64,000 nt of DNA from Melieria omissa (taxonomy: Eukaryota; Arthropoda; Insecta; Diptera; Ulidiidae). Where the stretch lies: assembly GCA_963971225.1 (NCBI GenBank), contig OZ020269.1:8432001-8496000 (forward strand), written 5' to 3'. Positions 11,294 through 22,676 of this stretch are shown here, in pieces. The first letter of the stretch is position 1, and each line of letters starts with the position of its first letter. The notes beneath the pieces were generated by a model. The model was not told where the DNA came from. It searched no databases and saw only the letters and a list, made by a program, of their open reading frames with translations. The position numbers and the translations under genes are program-made.

Positions 11294-13749
11294 GTACAGT
11301 AAATAGTACGACAGAAATCACTTTTTTGGGCCGAAACCGAATTCAGGATTTTTTTAATATTCGGCTGAAACCGAACCTTTCTAGTTGAAATGAAAATCGA
11401 ATCATATGAAGCATTTTTTTCAACAAACAAATTTTACTTTAAGTAAATAAAGAACACACATAACATATATAAATAAATACTTATTAATAAAAACAATTGA
11501 TTTCTTTTTTAAAAACATAAACATACAAAAACCAACCTTTCGTACCTTAGTTGCTAATATTAAAATTTAAATAATTTAATATTATCCTTTCACTATATAT
11601 CTGCACGGCTGCACTAACTAGCTGTTCACTCGCTACACAATAAATTATAAAAAATATTCCAGAAAGTTTCGGTTACGGCCGTTTAGGCATTTTTTGGCCG
11701 AAACTGAAACCACTTCTTTGGGCCAAAACCGAAAATACGGTCGGACAATAATAAATAGGTAACACTAGATATGCCCATTTGCTCGATGTGTCTTTTTTGG
11801 GTGCAGCAAGTTATGGTATAACAGGGTATGGTTAGCCCAGCTCACAAAGTCATTCTTAGAGCATACCAAATCAACAAATTACAGAACTCGGTAACTTAAT
11901 ACGTGCCCTATAATTCATGTTAGGCTTCAGATTATTGTACCGTTCAATATTGTTTAACCTAAATTTACAGAATCCCACTATTCTGTAAGTTTCTAAGCCA
12001 CTGATTAGGGCAACTAAGAGACAAAGAGTTGTGTCATCAAATAGTATCCTACAGGATCAGGAAGATGTTCTTTTTTTCAGGAAATTTTAACGTCTAACTT
12101 GACAGACGTATGAACCGATCAGTTGTCCTCATAATGCTGATCATGCTTTTTTGAGTCCTGCAAGCTTCCTGGCGAAGCGAATTAACCCTGGGCCCCGTTG
12201 TAGGGTACCATAAAATGGAAGCTGACATTTTACGATATCTAACTAAGTTTGCCTTATAAATTATTTCAAATAAGAGTATGTTTTTATGGACAACAACAAG
12301 TTTGCTGTTTATTTGCTCCATTTTATGGCCGCGTCAAGACACTTATTGCGCAAATATTTTCAAAGACTGCTGCAGTTCCGGAAACACCTTCAACAATGCA
12401 GCGCATTCCTCAGCGCTTGAAGTGAGAAAAGCCAGCCGGAGTGCGAGCAAAAGCCAGCCCAATCGTTAAATCAAATCGCTCACATGTCGAATATTTGTGT
12501 GTGTGTGTGTGTGTGTATGTGTGTGTGTGTGTGTGTATTGGCAACACTCCCACCCAACACCCCTTATGCAATACACGGTCAGCCAGAGCCATGGCTCAGC
12601 GACATGAAACAACAGCCACAACAAAATCAACAATAACAACAACCACAGACTTTAAAAACACGCCAACAGCAATTATTATTGTTTGAGGTTTTACTATTTT
12701 AGCCATGTTTGCTGTTGTTTTTTTGTTTGCTGGTAATGTTGCTGATGTCGTTGTTGTTGTTTTTGTTGTTGTAAAAATTGGTAATAAGCACCCAAAACGG
12801 TTGTAATGTGTACGCGCTGCCATTTACATTTGTTTTTACAAGCGTTCGGTGTGGCCGCCAACTTCCTTCGTTCGGCTCGTTCGTCGTTTTCGTTGTTGCT
12901 TTTCAGCCTCGAACAAAAGTCGCTCATTGTGAGGATCATCCGCGGCGGCGGTTGGTGTGTCGATGTTGGCCATAAAAACAATGCAATGCAACTGCCGCAG
13001 CTAAAAGCCAAGCAACAGCAACAATTTTACAGAGCAGCCGCAGCAACGTTAGAGCAGCGATCTTGTGCAACCACACAAACATTGTGCTGTCATTGTGGTT
13101 GTTGCTGCTGTTGCTGTTGGAATTGCGAGCTTTACGTACCTACGAACGTACGTACGAACATTTTTGCCGGCAACTAATAGTCGCGAGACGAAGGCATTCG
13201 TGGAGCGCGTGGGGCGTTTGGGCCCAGGCACTGTAATTTATATCATCCGCCGGCTGAGTGGCCGGCCGATCGTCGCCGCTACAGGCGGCTATAAAATTTC
13301 GGATTTCATTGCGCTGCGCCGACGTTGGACTTGCGGCCGACGTTGTGGTACGCGAGACACGCCTCTATCTGCACACAGCGATCTAGTTCGCCAAATGCGA
13401 CTGCGACTGCGACGAGCGTTCGCGTCTATTGCTGCGACGCGATTGTTGCCGGCCGCCGAGTGCAGGCGTCTGCTAAGCGGCACGCTTTTTGTAATTTTCT
13501 GGAATTATTAAGAATAGCGATGCGGCGACGTGATAGACCGGTGGATTGCATTCGCGAACGAAGTGAAAATCATTGTTTTGTGATAGAATTTCGATTGACG
13601 TACGTTCAATTCAAAGGAAGCAAAACAAAATTTACAAAATGGTTGAAGCTTGAAAGAAAATGATTTCGAAATTTCAAAAATACCGAATTGAAAGCTTTTG
13701 AATGCCAATAAAAAAATTAAGACATTATTGTTCGTAAAAGATTGCTTAA
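11294..13749. other. Non-coding region with GT microsatellite
   Basis: At 11310-11760 the direct motif GGGCCGAAACCGAA and variants occurs at both ends of an AT-rich segment, possibly a degenerate repeat. A GT microsatellite occupies 12496-12537. From 12600 to 13500 the sequence is rich in CAA/TTG triplets, then becomes GC-richer with a TATAAAA at 13290-13296. The overlapping ORFs here (for example 13065-13511) are arginine- and alanine-rich shadows without domains. No gene is supported. Confidence 0.5.
12496..12537. repeat. GT microsatellite
   Basis: A run of GT dinucleotides about 42 bp long is interrupted once by a TA step. Confidence 0.95.
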
Positions 13750-14448
13750 GGGGGCCGATACATGTAAAATGAAGTACTTTTGGAAATTTTGTTTTTCTCG
13801 GGAATATGTTCTACAAAGCCTTTTCAATGTATGGCTAAGAGCGTTTTCCAAAATTCTAATCCCTTCCCAGACAAAACACAGGTAGAAGCGGCGGCGTCAG
13901 GTATAAGCCTGTCGCTTACTCAATCTTTGAGCCCGTTTATCTCGGAACCATGTTTTTCGGTATGGGCTGCGCGATTGCATGAGAACCGCTTAACCGATCG
14001 CGATGAAATTTTAACCACACCTTCGGAAGACTCATCCCTTCGATGTGAACCTACTTGTTTTTACAAATCTGCAAAAATCTCATGTTGGTGCTTGCAAATT
14101 CATCAAAACAGCTGCCCCAAAAATTCAATTTTCTGCCGTTTCCAGAAAAATCACAATTTCTTTACTAAACCAGGTTCACATCGAAGCCACAACTGTTTTT
14201 TAATTGATTTCCTTTCATTTTTCATTTCAGCCCCATACGAGCAGCGCAATCGCGCAGCGCATCAGATTGGAGGGGGTTTTTTGATCCCACGCGCCGCCGC
14301 CATCTTGGATTCTCGGGTCAAAAAAAAAATGGAAAAAGAACCTTTAATTAGTTAATAAAAGATTAAAAACAAAAGAAAATCAATTGCCAAATTCCTTATC
14401 CCCCAAAAAAATTCTCAAAAAATACACTATTTACATGTATCGGCCCCC
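13750..14448 (+). mobile_element. TTAA-flanked terminal-inverted-repeat element containing a long ORF
   Basis: A 699-bp element is bounded by perfect 19-bp inverted repeats (GGGGGCCGATACATGTAAA) with TTAA on both sides (13746-13749 and 14449-14452). TTAA duplication is the hallmark of piggyBac-type insertion, though G-rich tips are not those of the best-known piggyBac element. A 191-codon frame (13780-14355, +) fills most of it but shows no transposase domain. A perfect 15-bp internal inverted repeat (CTTCGATGTGAACCT) at 14038-14052 and 14172-14186 could form a hairpin. It is probably a MITE or a deleted derivative. Confidence 0.8.
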
Positions 14449-14452
14449 TTAA

Positions 14453-17400
14453 GAGCTAATGGAGTAAATTAAAAAACAAAACCCAGCATCAACAAAATTG
14501 CGACATTATTGAAATTTGTTTTGAGTGGACGGTGGAAGCTAATAGTGGACTTTGGTGGTTCTTGAAAATAAGATCTTGGGAGATTAAAATAACATGATAG
14601 GAATAACAAAAAGTGGCATGCGTGGCTCAGAGCCAGAATTATTTTATTTTTTTGGGGAGGAGGAAGTTTTTCGAATTTGAGATTTCCACTCGAAAGCCTG
14701 AGAAAGACTGTTAGTGAGTCCCTTCATAAAGGTGAAGAAATAAGAAAACTGTCTCTTAACTCGGATTCAGTCGAAACCAATTCTTCTTCTTGAAGAAGTT
14801 TAGTAGGTTCGATAGTTTAACTAGAAATCTAGATTCTGAAAAGAGTCTTTCACGTTTCTGTAGAACTGGACTGTGTCGTATGAAGTGTTTTATTGTCTCC
14901 GTAACTTCTTCATCACTGCAGCTAATGCAGACATTACTGGACGACAGAAGCCATTTTACGAGTTACAATGTCCTTTAAAGACTTCAAAGAGAAGACTGGA
15001 GGGAGCACGATTAAATATTTATAAAAATATTAACAAAACATTTTTTGTAGAATGATCTACTCGATGATATTTAATCACAACAGCAATTACTCAGTCAACA
15101 AAAAAACTCAAGTTTGAAAGGGTTAAAGTATACTTGGATCAAAGCGCAAGTCAGAAAGGGTCATAAGATACTTGGACAAAGACTCCAGCTGTTTTCAGCT
15201 TCAAGCCATCATAAGACTTTCACTATCTTTTGGCCAGACCTATACTTATACATAGTATTACCGTAAAGTGGCCTTGAAGTGGTTTACAAAAAATTATGTG
15301 AATCTGATTCCCTAATAAGTGAATCTACCAAACTATTTAGAACCCAGGGCAATAAACAACAACGATAGATTAAGATGTATGAATACAACAACAAAAACCC
15401 ATATATGTGTGAAAGTAACGTTAATTTTGTCATTGATTTTAGAGAAAAAGTGATGCGCAGCAGTACAAACGTTTTTAAAAATTTTTTGGAATAAGTAATA
15501 GAGTTTTATAACTCTACATTAAATTAAATAAGAATTCTGTCAAGTATTATGATTAACTACGATAACTACGTTGGTTCGATGGACATTTTGAAAATTCACC
15601 ATTTTTATCTTTTTGTCAGTCTTCACACCACAAATTCTATGAACTCGAATATTTAATGCATGTAATAGTGTCAATCTATTTAATTTGTTCAAACTTGTGC
15701 TATACACACACACACACACTCACCCGTTATGTTTGCTTAGCCTTTTCTATGAGCTAACGAAATCCTAGAAAAGCGCATCCTTTGCTAGTCCTCGTATGTG
15801 TCAGTCTACCTGTGAACGAAAAAGGATTATGGTCGAGAGATAAACTAAATTAAAAATTAAAATGTATAGATGGCTTAGCAACAACAATAACAACGAGGAG
15901 TAAATCAGCTTAGCAGCAGCCAACACGGCATTCAATGAATATTTCAATCAATTTCCGGAAAGTTTGACTTTGAGGTGTAAACCAAAAGAGGAAATTAAAT
16001 TTAATCAATTTTAATAATAAACAAAAGCGAATGAACGAACTATGCGGCACGGCTACAATATGGAAGGTTTTTCTGTTCAAGGAAAGAGAGAGAGGAAGAA
16101 AAAAGAGAGACGCTGAAAGGTTATTAAAAAAGAGGAAAATTGTGGTCAACTTAAATCTTAGAGATGTGGAAAAAGGATTCCACAGAATTTATAAATTTTT
16201 TTTTATAAAATGGTGCACACTTGGCGTTGAAAGTTGCAGGCACCAATTGCGTGTAATTTCTTTAATCATTCTTTAATCTCTCAATTCCCAAATTCAGGCT
16301 TTCTACAGCAAAACCGGGCGATTTGCTAGGAAATATTTGAGAAACTCAACTACTCCGCAGTCATTTCAGCGGCACTCAATTTGGAAAGTGCAACAATGCA
16401 GTCAAATTATGTTCGATGAAATTGTACAAAATTGCTGGCAGCTATTTGAATGGCGACTGGGCAAGTTGGAAAGCCCAACAACAGCCAACAGGCGACATTA
16501 CTCAAGCGGCGCCCATTTTTCCGTCTGCGCCATGGATGCTGGACAGAGATATGTATTGTCTTTTTGTGGTAAATTGTTTATCACAACAACAACGCAGGGA
16601 GTATGTAAGCCACAACATGGTTTTAAGTATTGCAATTTTCAAGTTGTTTAACGCTATTTGCAATGCACACATAAATTAAAATGATTGCCGCTCAATCGGT
16701 CACTGTGTGTGTGTGTTGGTGTATGTGCGTGTTGTTGTCGCTGGGTTGGGTGTTGACAACATGACGCCACTGGGGGAGACAACACGACCCGCTCGGCTCT
16801 CTGTGTCTTCAGCTTGCGAATTGTTGTTGTTTTTATGGATACTAAATGTGTCCAAGTAAAAATGCGATTGTCTGATTGGCTGGAAGCGTTGAGCGTTTAT
16901 GGTCGAGCGAATATCCAATCAAAGTGTTGCGTACGTAGACAAAGATTCGAGTGTGTGAGTGCGAAAAGATAATTCAATGCAGTTTGGCTTCTTTGGGGGA
17001 AAAAGAGGGCAAACTGCATGGTTTCAAAAACATTGCATGATTGTTGCACAGTTTGAAGCGTAACTTATGCAGTAATGCGATTCGAGGATTGTGAAAACAT
17101 TTTTTAGTGATTTGAAAAAACCTTTTATAAAAATATTTCAGATTAGATTGTCCTACAAAACGTTTAACATTTTCCTTCTTTAGTCTAACTCCTAACCAAC
17201 AATGAAAAAAAAACTATAGATCAAACCAAAAAGTTAAAATTTCCACAATAAAAAAAAAAATCCCTTGAACCAATTATGGCAAACAATTCCCCAATCCACA
17301 TCAATAGCTTTCCTTTCCTACTAATTTTCCACACTCGTAACCCAAACGTATTTTGTTCGACGTCAGCAAGAATGCAATCAAATTTAATCCTCAATTAAAT

Positions 17401-18020
17401 AAACCATGAATTGACCAAAACCTCAGTGTGAGCCAAACAAATGCGCAGCCATCAATATTTGCTCTGTGCAGCGTGGCGGCAGAAGGAAGCAGTTGCAAGT
17501 CTTTACGATATTTAGATACCTGCATTACAACAACACTACAACAAACTACTGTAATATATATGTAAATGCTTCATGTCCTTGCTGTCCTTGTTCGTGTTCG
17601 GCGCCCGGTACCACATCAATGAATGACAGCCGGACGGACAGCTAACACGAATGGGTTACAACCTGAGCGGGGGAGATGCTTGGCGCTGACCACGAACGAA
17701 ATGACCAGCTCAACTTGTAACGGTAAACTGTGGGCCATTGACAAATTAAAGTTTGAAAGTAATTGGAGTAGTTGAGCATTTTATTGGCGACGGGCGGTCG
17801 GTGGAAGCTGATCAGCCACAGATGGCTGGACAAATGTGGGGGGTGGATAAATGTGTGCAAATGGTTAATGAAGACAACGGGGGAGGCGGCGGGTAAGGGA
17901 GGCGATTGCTCGAGGTTATGCATACAAAGACAGTTTAATTAATTTGTTGTAGTTGTGTTGGACATGCGAAAATGGCTGAAGACTGACAGCTACTCGAAAG
18001 AGGTGTGTGTAGGTATGTGT
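14453..18020. other. Non-coding region, possible retrotransposon scrap
   Basis: On the minus strand at about 14960-14740 a short frame reads CISCSDEEVTETIKHFIRH, resembling the cysteine-rich tail of non-LTR retrotransposon ORF2 proteins. It is flanked by stops and only weakly supported. A CA microsatellite lies at 15703-15719 and a GT-rich tract at 16703-16735. The rest is AT-rich sequence with scattered triplet repeats, and I see no gene in it. Confidence 0.45.
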
Positions 18021-18947
18021 TTTTTTTTTTTTTTTTTCAGTAGGGGAAAGCATCGAAAGCCAAACGAGTGCGAGACTTGAACACGCTAAAACCCCTGTAT
18101 ACAACAGTCCGTGTACCTTCATCGTGGCACCACCGCGAGGTATTACTTCACGATGAAGGCGGATATGTTAGCGTTCAGCTACGTCCAGGCATGAGTCATA
18201 AGATGCTCTACCCAAAAGTGTCGTGTTCGGACGGACGGATAGTCAGTCATTGGCAATTGTCACCGAACAGTCCCGTATGTCTCGTCTCTGTAAGAGCATT
18301 ATGCGGGCAATACTCCTGCACGCTCGGTCCCATGATTCTGGCGACGCAAGCATGTAAGACACCAGTGAGGACGGTGTTAAGGCACAGCCGATTGCCTCTT
18401 CGAGATTAGCTCTATCATCGGCATATTTGGCGCATTCAAAAAACGTATGGTGGACCGTTTCAGCCACCCCGATACACTGATTGCAGAGAGGGCTCTCTGC
18501 GTGCTTGAATTTGTGCAGGTATGCACGAAAGCATCCATGGCCAGAGAGGAACTGCGTGAGGAAGAAATTCAGCTCGCCATGTGTCCGCTTTAACCACGGT
18601 GCCAGCACCGGGATGAGCGTTCGCGTCCAGTTGCCTTTCGAGGACGAACTCCATCTACGTTGCCATGCCACTATGGTGTCCTCGGCCGACACCTGTGCAC
18701 CTCGTTTATGCCAGTACGTATTTGCCTGTTGCAGAATCACTAACTGGATAGGGGGTCTTCCAGCAATCACATCGGCCGCCTCATCCGAGACCGTTCTGAA
18801 TGCGCGGCAGACTCGTAGTGAATTTAGCCGGTACGCCGTTTTTAGCTGCCTGCTGTATGAGGCCACCATCGCCGCCTTGTGCCACACCGGACAGGCGTAG
18901 GTTGAGACAGCTGTGTTAACGACTGCAAGCAGTGTTCTTGCTTGGGT
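18021..18947 (-). mobile_element. 5'-truncated R1-clade non-LTR retrotransposon (3' end)
   Basis: On the minus strand an open frame down to 18243 encodes the C-terminal end of a reverse-transcriptase polyprotein. It contains the R1-type block FFLTQFLSGHGCFRAYL followed by a zinc-knuckle-like C-x2-C...H...C segment (SPLCNQCIGVAETVHHTFFEC). A 3' untranslated stretch ends in a poly(A) tail, seen as 17 T on + at 18021-18037. Outside the tail is AC-rich DNA, and the truncated 5' side abuts more AC-rich DNA with GTAGGTATG on both sides, fitting a target duplication. The first codons of the apparent ORF (up to 19040) are microsatellite translation and do not belong to the element. Confidence 0.85.
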
Positions 18948-18949
18948 AG

Positions 18950-21900
18950 AGGGTAGGTATGGGTGGGTATGTGTGTGTGTGTGTGTTTGTGTGCTGGCAA
19001 TTAACTGAAGATTGTTAGCAAAATTTGTCGCATGTCGCAACTAAGTACGAATAAAACTAATCTCACAAGCCGAGCACTTAGTTTTTCAGGTTTTATTTTC
19101 TAATTTTATTTTTTCAGTCTGACACTTGGCATCGGCGGCATCAGCGAAAAACAACAGTTAAAAGCTAATTTCGGCAAAAGTGTGAGCGCCAAACTCATTG
19201 CATTCGTTTTGTACTAAACTGAAGCATCATAAAAAGAAAATAAAAATTACAACAAATTACCCTGTTCACCATAAAAAGAAAAGCTAAAACGCAGACTTGG
19301 TTTATATAAACTAACAAAAACAAAACAATGTAGATGAAACTCATTAAAAGCTCAGCATCTCCCATTACGACACAACACAGAAGCGTACAAAAATATAAAA
19401 ATTATAAAAAATTCAAATTAAGAAAAAATGTTGCTACTTCGTGCTTCTTCTCATCGCTTCTACGAGGCGCAGCATCTTTCCGCAACTTCACTGGGCTCAC
19501 TATAGACACTTTGTTGTTGCAATTTTGGAGCAAGCAAGGCATTGCGGTGGTGTTGTTTTTGTTTTTGTTGTGTTTTGCCATTAGAACAGCGGCAGAATTT
19601 TGAAGGTAAGGTGTTGCCCCATCAACAACAAATGATGAAGCAATTTGAGGTTAGATATATGTTTTGGTATGTGTGCGCTTTGCTATTTATGAAGCCATGT
19701 CGTCGCTTAATTGAGTTGTTGTTGTGGTTTTAATTAACCACAAAATATACACGACTTACTTGGTGGTTGCGCGTGTTGAAGTTGCTGCCGGTGCGCGCTT
19801 CACGCCACACAGTGCGGCAACGACAGGCTGCAAAGGTAGGAGAAGCGACTGTTACATTGCTGGCTAACGGCACTTTCGATAAGGTGTTGTCGCTGTTGTT
19901 GTTGTTAGTGGTGTGGCCAATAAAACAATAACTGATTCAAATAGAAACGTTTAAGTTTTACTAAGGCCGCTGCCTTAGAACGTAAAGTGTACGGTAGTTT
20001 TGCAATGTTTAAAGTATTGAGGCCATAATCTAAAATCACACCATATCTGTGGTCTTAGGAGTCTTTATGCCAGAATAGGAAGCCATACCCATATTTCAAG
20101 CTTCCTAGGGAATGTTGCACAAAATAGAAACAAATTGGAGCCATTCCCCACCATTCCATTTCATTAGAATCTAACATATATTTCCAAAAATCCCCATACA
20201 AACATACTAAACGTTGCAAGCAAACCACACACAACTTTCAACACATCTCGAGATTTGTTATTGAGAGTCAGCAGGTTTCTTAAAATAAAAATAATAGAGC
20301 TTGAAATATACATTTCTGATAAGAGCGCAGCATCACGTCAAACCATTTTTTTTCTACAACCGACTAGCTCAACAAAATCGTGTTCAATATAATTTCATAA
20401 TTAAGAAAAAAAAACCAGGCAACAAATCAAATTGTGAAAAAACAGCGATAATGCTGTATAAACAAATAAAATATGTACAAATAAAATCAGAATTTATTTA
20501 CACACAATATTTAACAAAATTGATAAAGTGTGATTTTTTTAACAATCTTTGTTGCTTGATTTTATTTTTCAACACTTCACGCGAGTACATCGTTTTTTCT
20601 AGACATTTTTTTTGTTGTTTGTAGAAGTTTGCATAACTTGAATGTTGATAGAAACGGATGCGCTTGGATGGCATTGTGCTTAGGGGAAAAGCGAGCAGCA
20701 GTGATGCCAACTTGGTGTGTTTCTGTAACGGACTCGGGGCTTTTGGTCTCATCTCTTATAACTATTTTATGACTTTCGACTTTTCCCGGACTTATGTACG
20801 TTGCTTCTATTTACATTTAAAACCAGCCTGCAAAATTTTGGTTTTACAAAAATATAAATTTTTTAAAAGGTGAAAGTAGTTTAGTAAATGAAATCATGAT
20901 CTGATCATGATCATTTATGATCTAAACAAACTATTTACTTAGTTTTAATGTGCTCAATAAAAATACAAAAATTCACTTTCAATTTCATTTTACAAGATTC
21001 TGTTTTAGTGGTTTGTCAAACTAAAGAATTGGCATCACTGGCCCGTTTCCGTTTTATGGGAAATGCTGATGCACAGACGCGTTCTTTATTCCATGCTGTG
21101 GTCGATTTCATGCTAATGAAGCGATAATGCGAAGCTGTCGACTGTGATCGGCGCAATCGAGCGCACTTATGCTGACTAGGAGTGTCGATCAATGATCTCA
21201 TTAGCGCATTTCAGCATTAGCAATAACTTTATTGCCATTTGTGATACAGCAATTAGACATTTAATAAACATGTGCTGCGCAAGCCTTCTCCGAAAGTAGT
21301 TTGTAGCACAAGATCGCCATTGACTTAAGTACGGTGTTCTACGGCGTGCACCATCAATCCATGGATCGATCGATTTTCTTAAGCAAAAACCATTTTATGT
21401 AAGCAGAAAATTGCTGGCTGGCGCACGTCTGCGATCGGAGGGTGATCTCGCAACGTGATTATCGTGTTGCGCACGAACGTCAACTGTGGCATCTTCATCA
21501 GTGACGGGCGGCGGCTGGCGATGGGCGCGCAAGGTGCGCTCACGAATCGGCGATCGTTCCACAATGCAACAACAACGAACGAACGACTGCAACTGCAACC
21601 AATTGATTGATCGTTGAGGATAGCACACGGCGACGCATTACAGATTACACGAACACTGGACACTGACTGTTTTGTTGCTATCGTTGCATCCTTTTCCAGC
21701 TGCCAAAAGACGCAAACAACAGTAAAAAAACAGTAAAATGTAGATACACGCATACGACAACGTGTAGAACAAGCCCGCTGCTGCTGCGTGCGGTGATCGG
21801 CGTCCGTCGTATTGGATTGGATCGACAAGCAGCATCGGCGCTGAAGCAACAGGAGACGTGCCCAAGCAACAACCACAGATCGATTGCGAAAGTTGTTGGC

Positions 21901-22426
21901 TGCGCTCGACGGCTCAACGGCTCGAGTGATCAACGGCCACGGCTCGCAGCGATAGCGGTGGACATTATTGCGTGGTGTCTGCATCATTAATTATCTTAAT
22001 AACTTGAACATGAGCGCAGCAGCGCGTTTGATTCGCTTGGCGGCCGCAAGAGCTGCAGCTGCAATTGCTGCTTTTAAAAGGATCTCATTTTGTTGTGAAT
22101 TAAAATATCATTTTTATTATTGCGAAAAGACGGACGTTTAGGCGCATTCACTTTTGGTTTTTGTTTGGCGGCGATTTTTGCCTTAAATTGCTAACTGCAG
22201 TTGCAGGCGGCAGCGTTTGAAGCGTGCAGCAGCGCACAATGTTGCACAATGTGGAGCGCAAGCGATCAGTCGATCACGTAGTTCAATTGGATTAATTTTT
22301 AGGGCGAAGCGCTCAAGTTATGTGCAATTGATACAATGCTGATAAGTGTGGGAAGGATGTGAGGCAATGTTGGATCGATGAATTGAACTGGACTTGTGGA
22401 CCAGCATTAAAAATTAGCGCTCACAC
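18950..22426. other. Non-coding region, no gene recognised
   Basis: A GT microsatellite (18969-18994) adjoins the retrotransposon. The remainder alternates AT-rich sequence with GC-richer patches near 21400-22000. Short ORFs on both strands are uncorrelated with any domain. A consensus splice donor (AAGGTAAGG) at about 19606 has no supporting coding exon. Confidence 0.5.
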
Positions 22427-22668
22427 CAGAGTTGCCGCTTTTGGTCTTTTCGGGCCAAAATTGGTTAGATTTTTTTACATTGGTGCGTTGGTCCGCTTAA
22501 ACGAATTTCGGTCCGTTTTGTGATGTGAATATCTTTTCATTAGTACAAAATATTTACTTGAAAACATAAAATTGTAATTTAAAAAAGATTTAAGGATATC
22601 GCAAATTTTAAATTTGGTGGGTTGAGGTTGCATTTGGTCGAAAAAAAATTGTTCAAATAGCAACTCTG
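22427..22668. mobile_element. hAT-like MITE
   Basis: Short terminal inverted repeats CAGAGTTGC and GCAACTCTG bound a 242-bp AT-rich segment without coding potential. GCTCACAC directly precedes it (22419-22426) and GCTCACAT directly follows it (22669-22676), a 7-of-8 match to an 8-bp target duplication. Tips beginning CAG and 8-bp duplications are typical of the hAT superfamily. Confidence 0.7.
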
Positions 22669-22676
22669 GCTCACAT

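Noticed and set aside
13065..13511. 148-codon plus-strand ORF with an Arg/Ala-rich sequence
   Set aside because: It overlaps several equally long frames on both strands in GC-rich DNA and shows no recognisable motif.
18481..18900. 139-codon plus-strand ORF
   Set aside because: It is antisense to the R1-clade polyprotein fragment.
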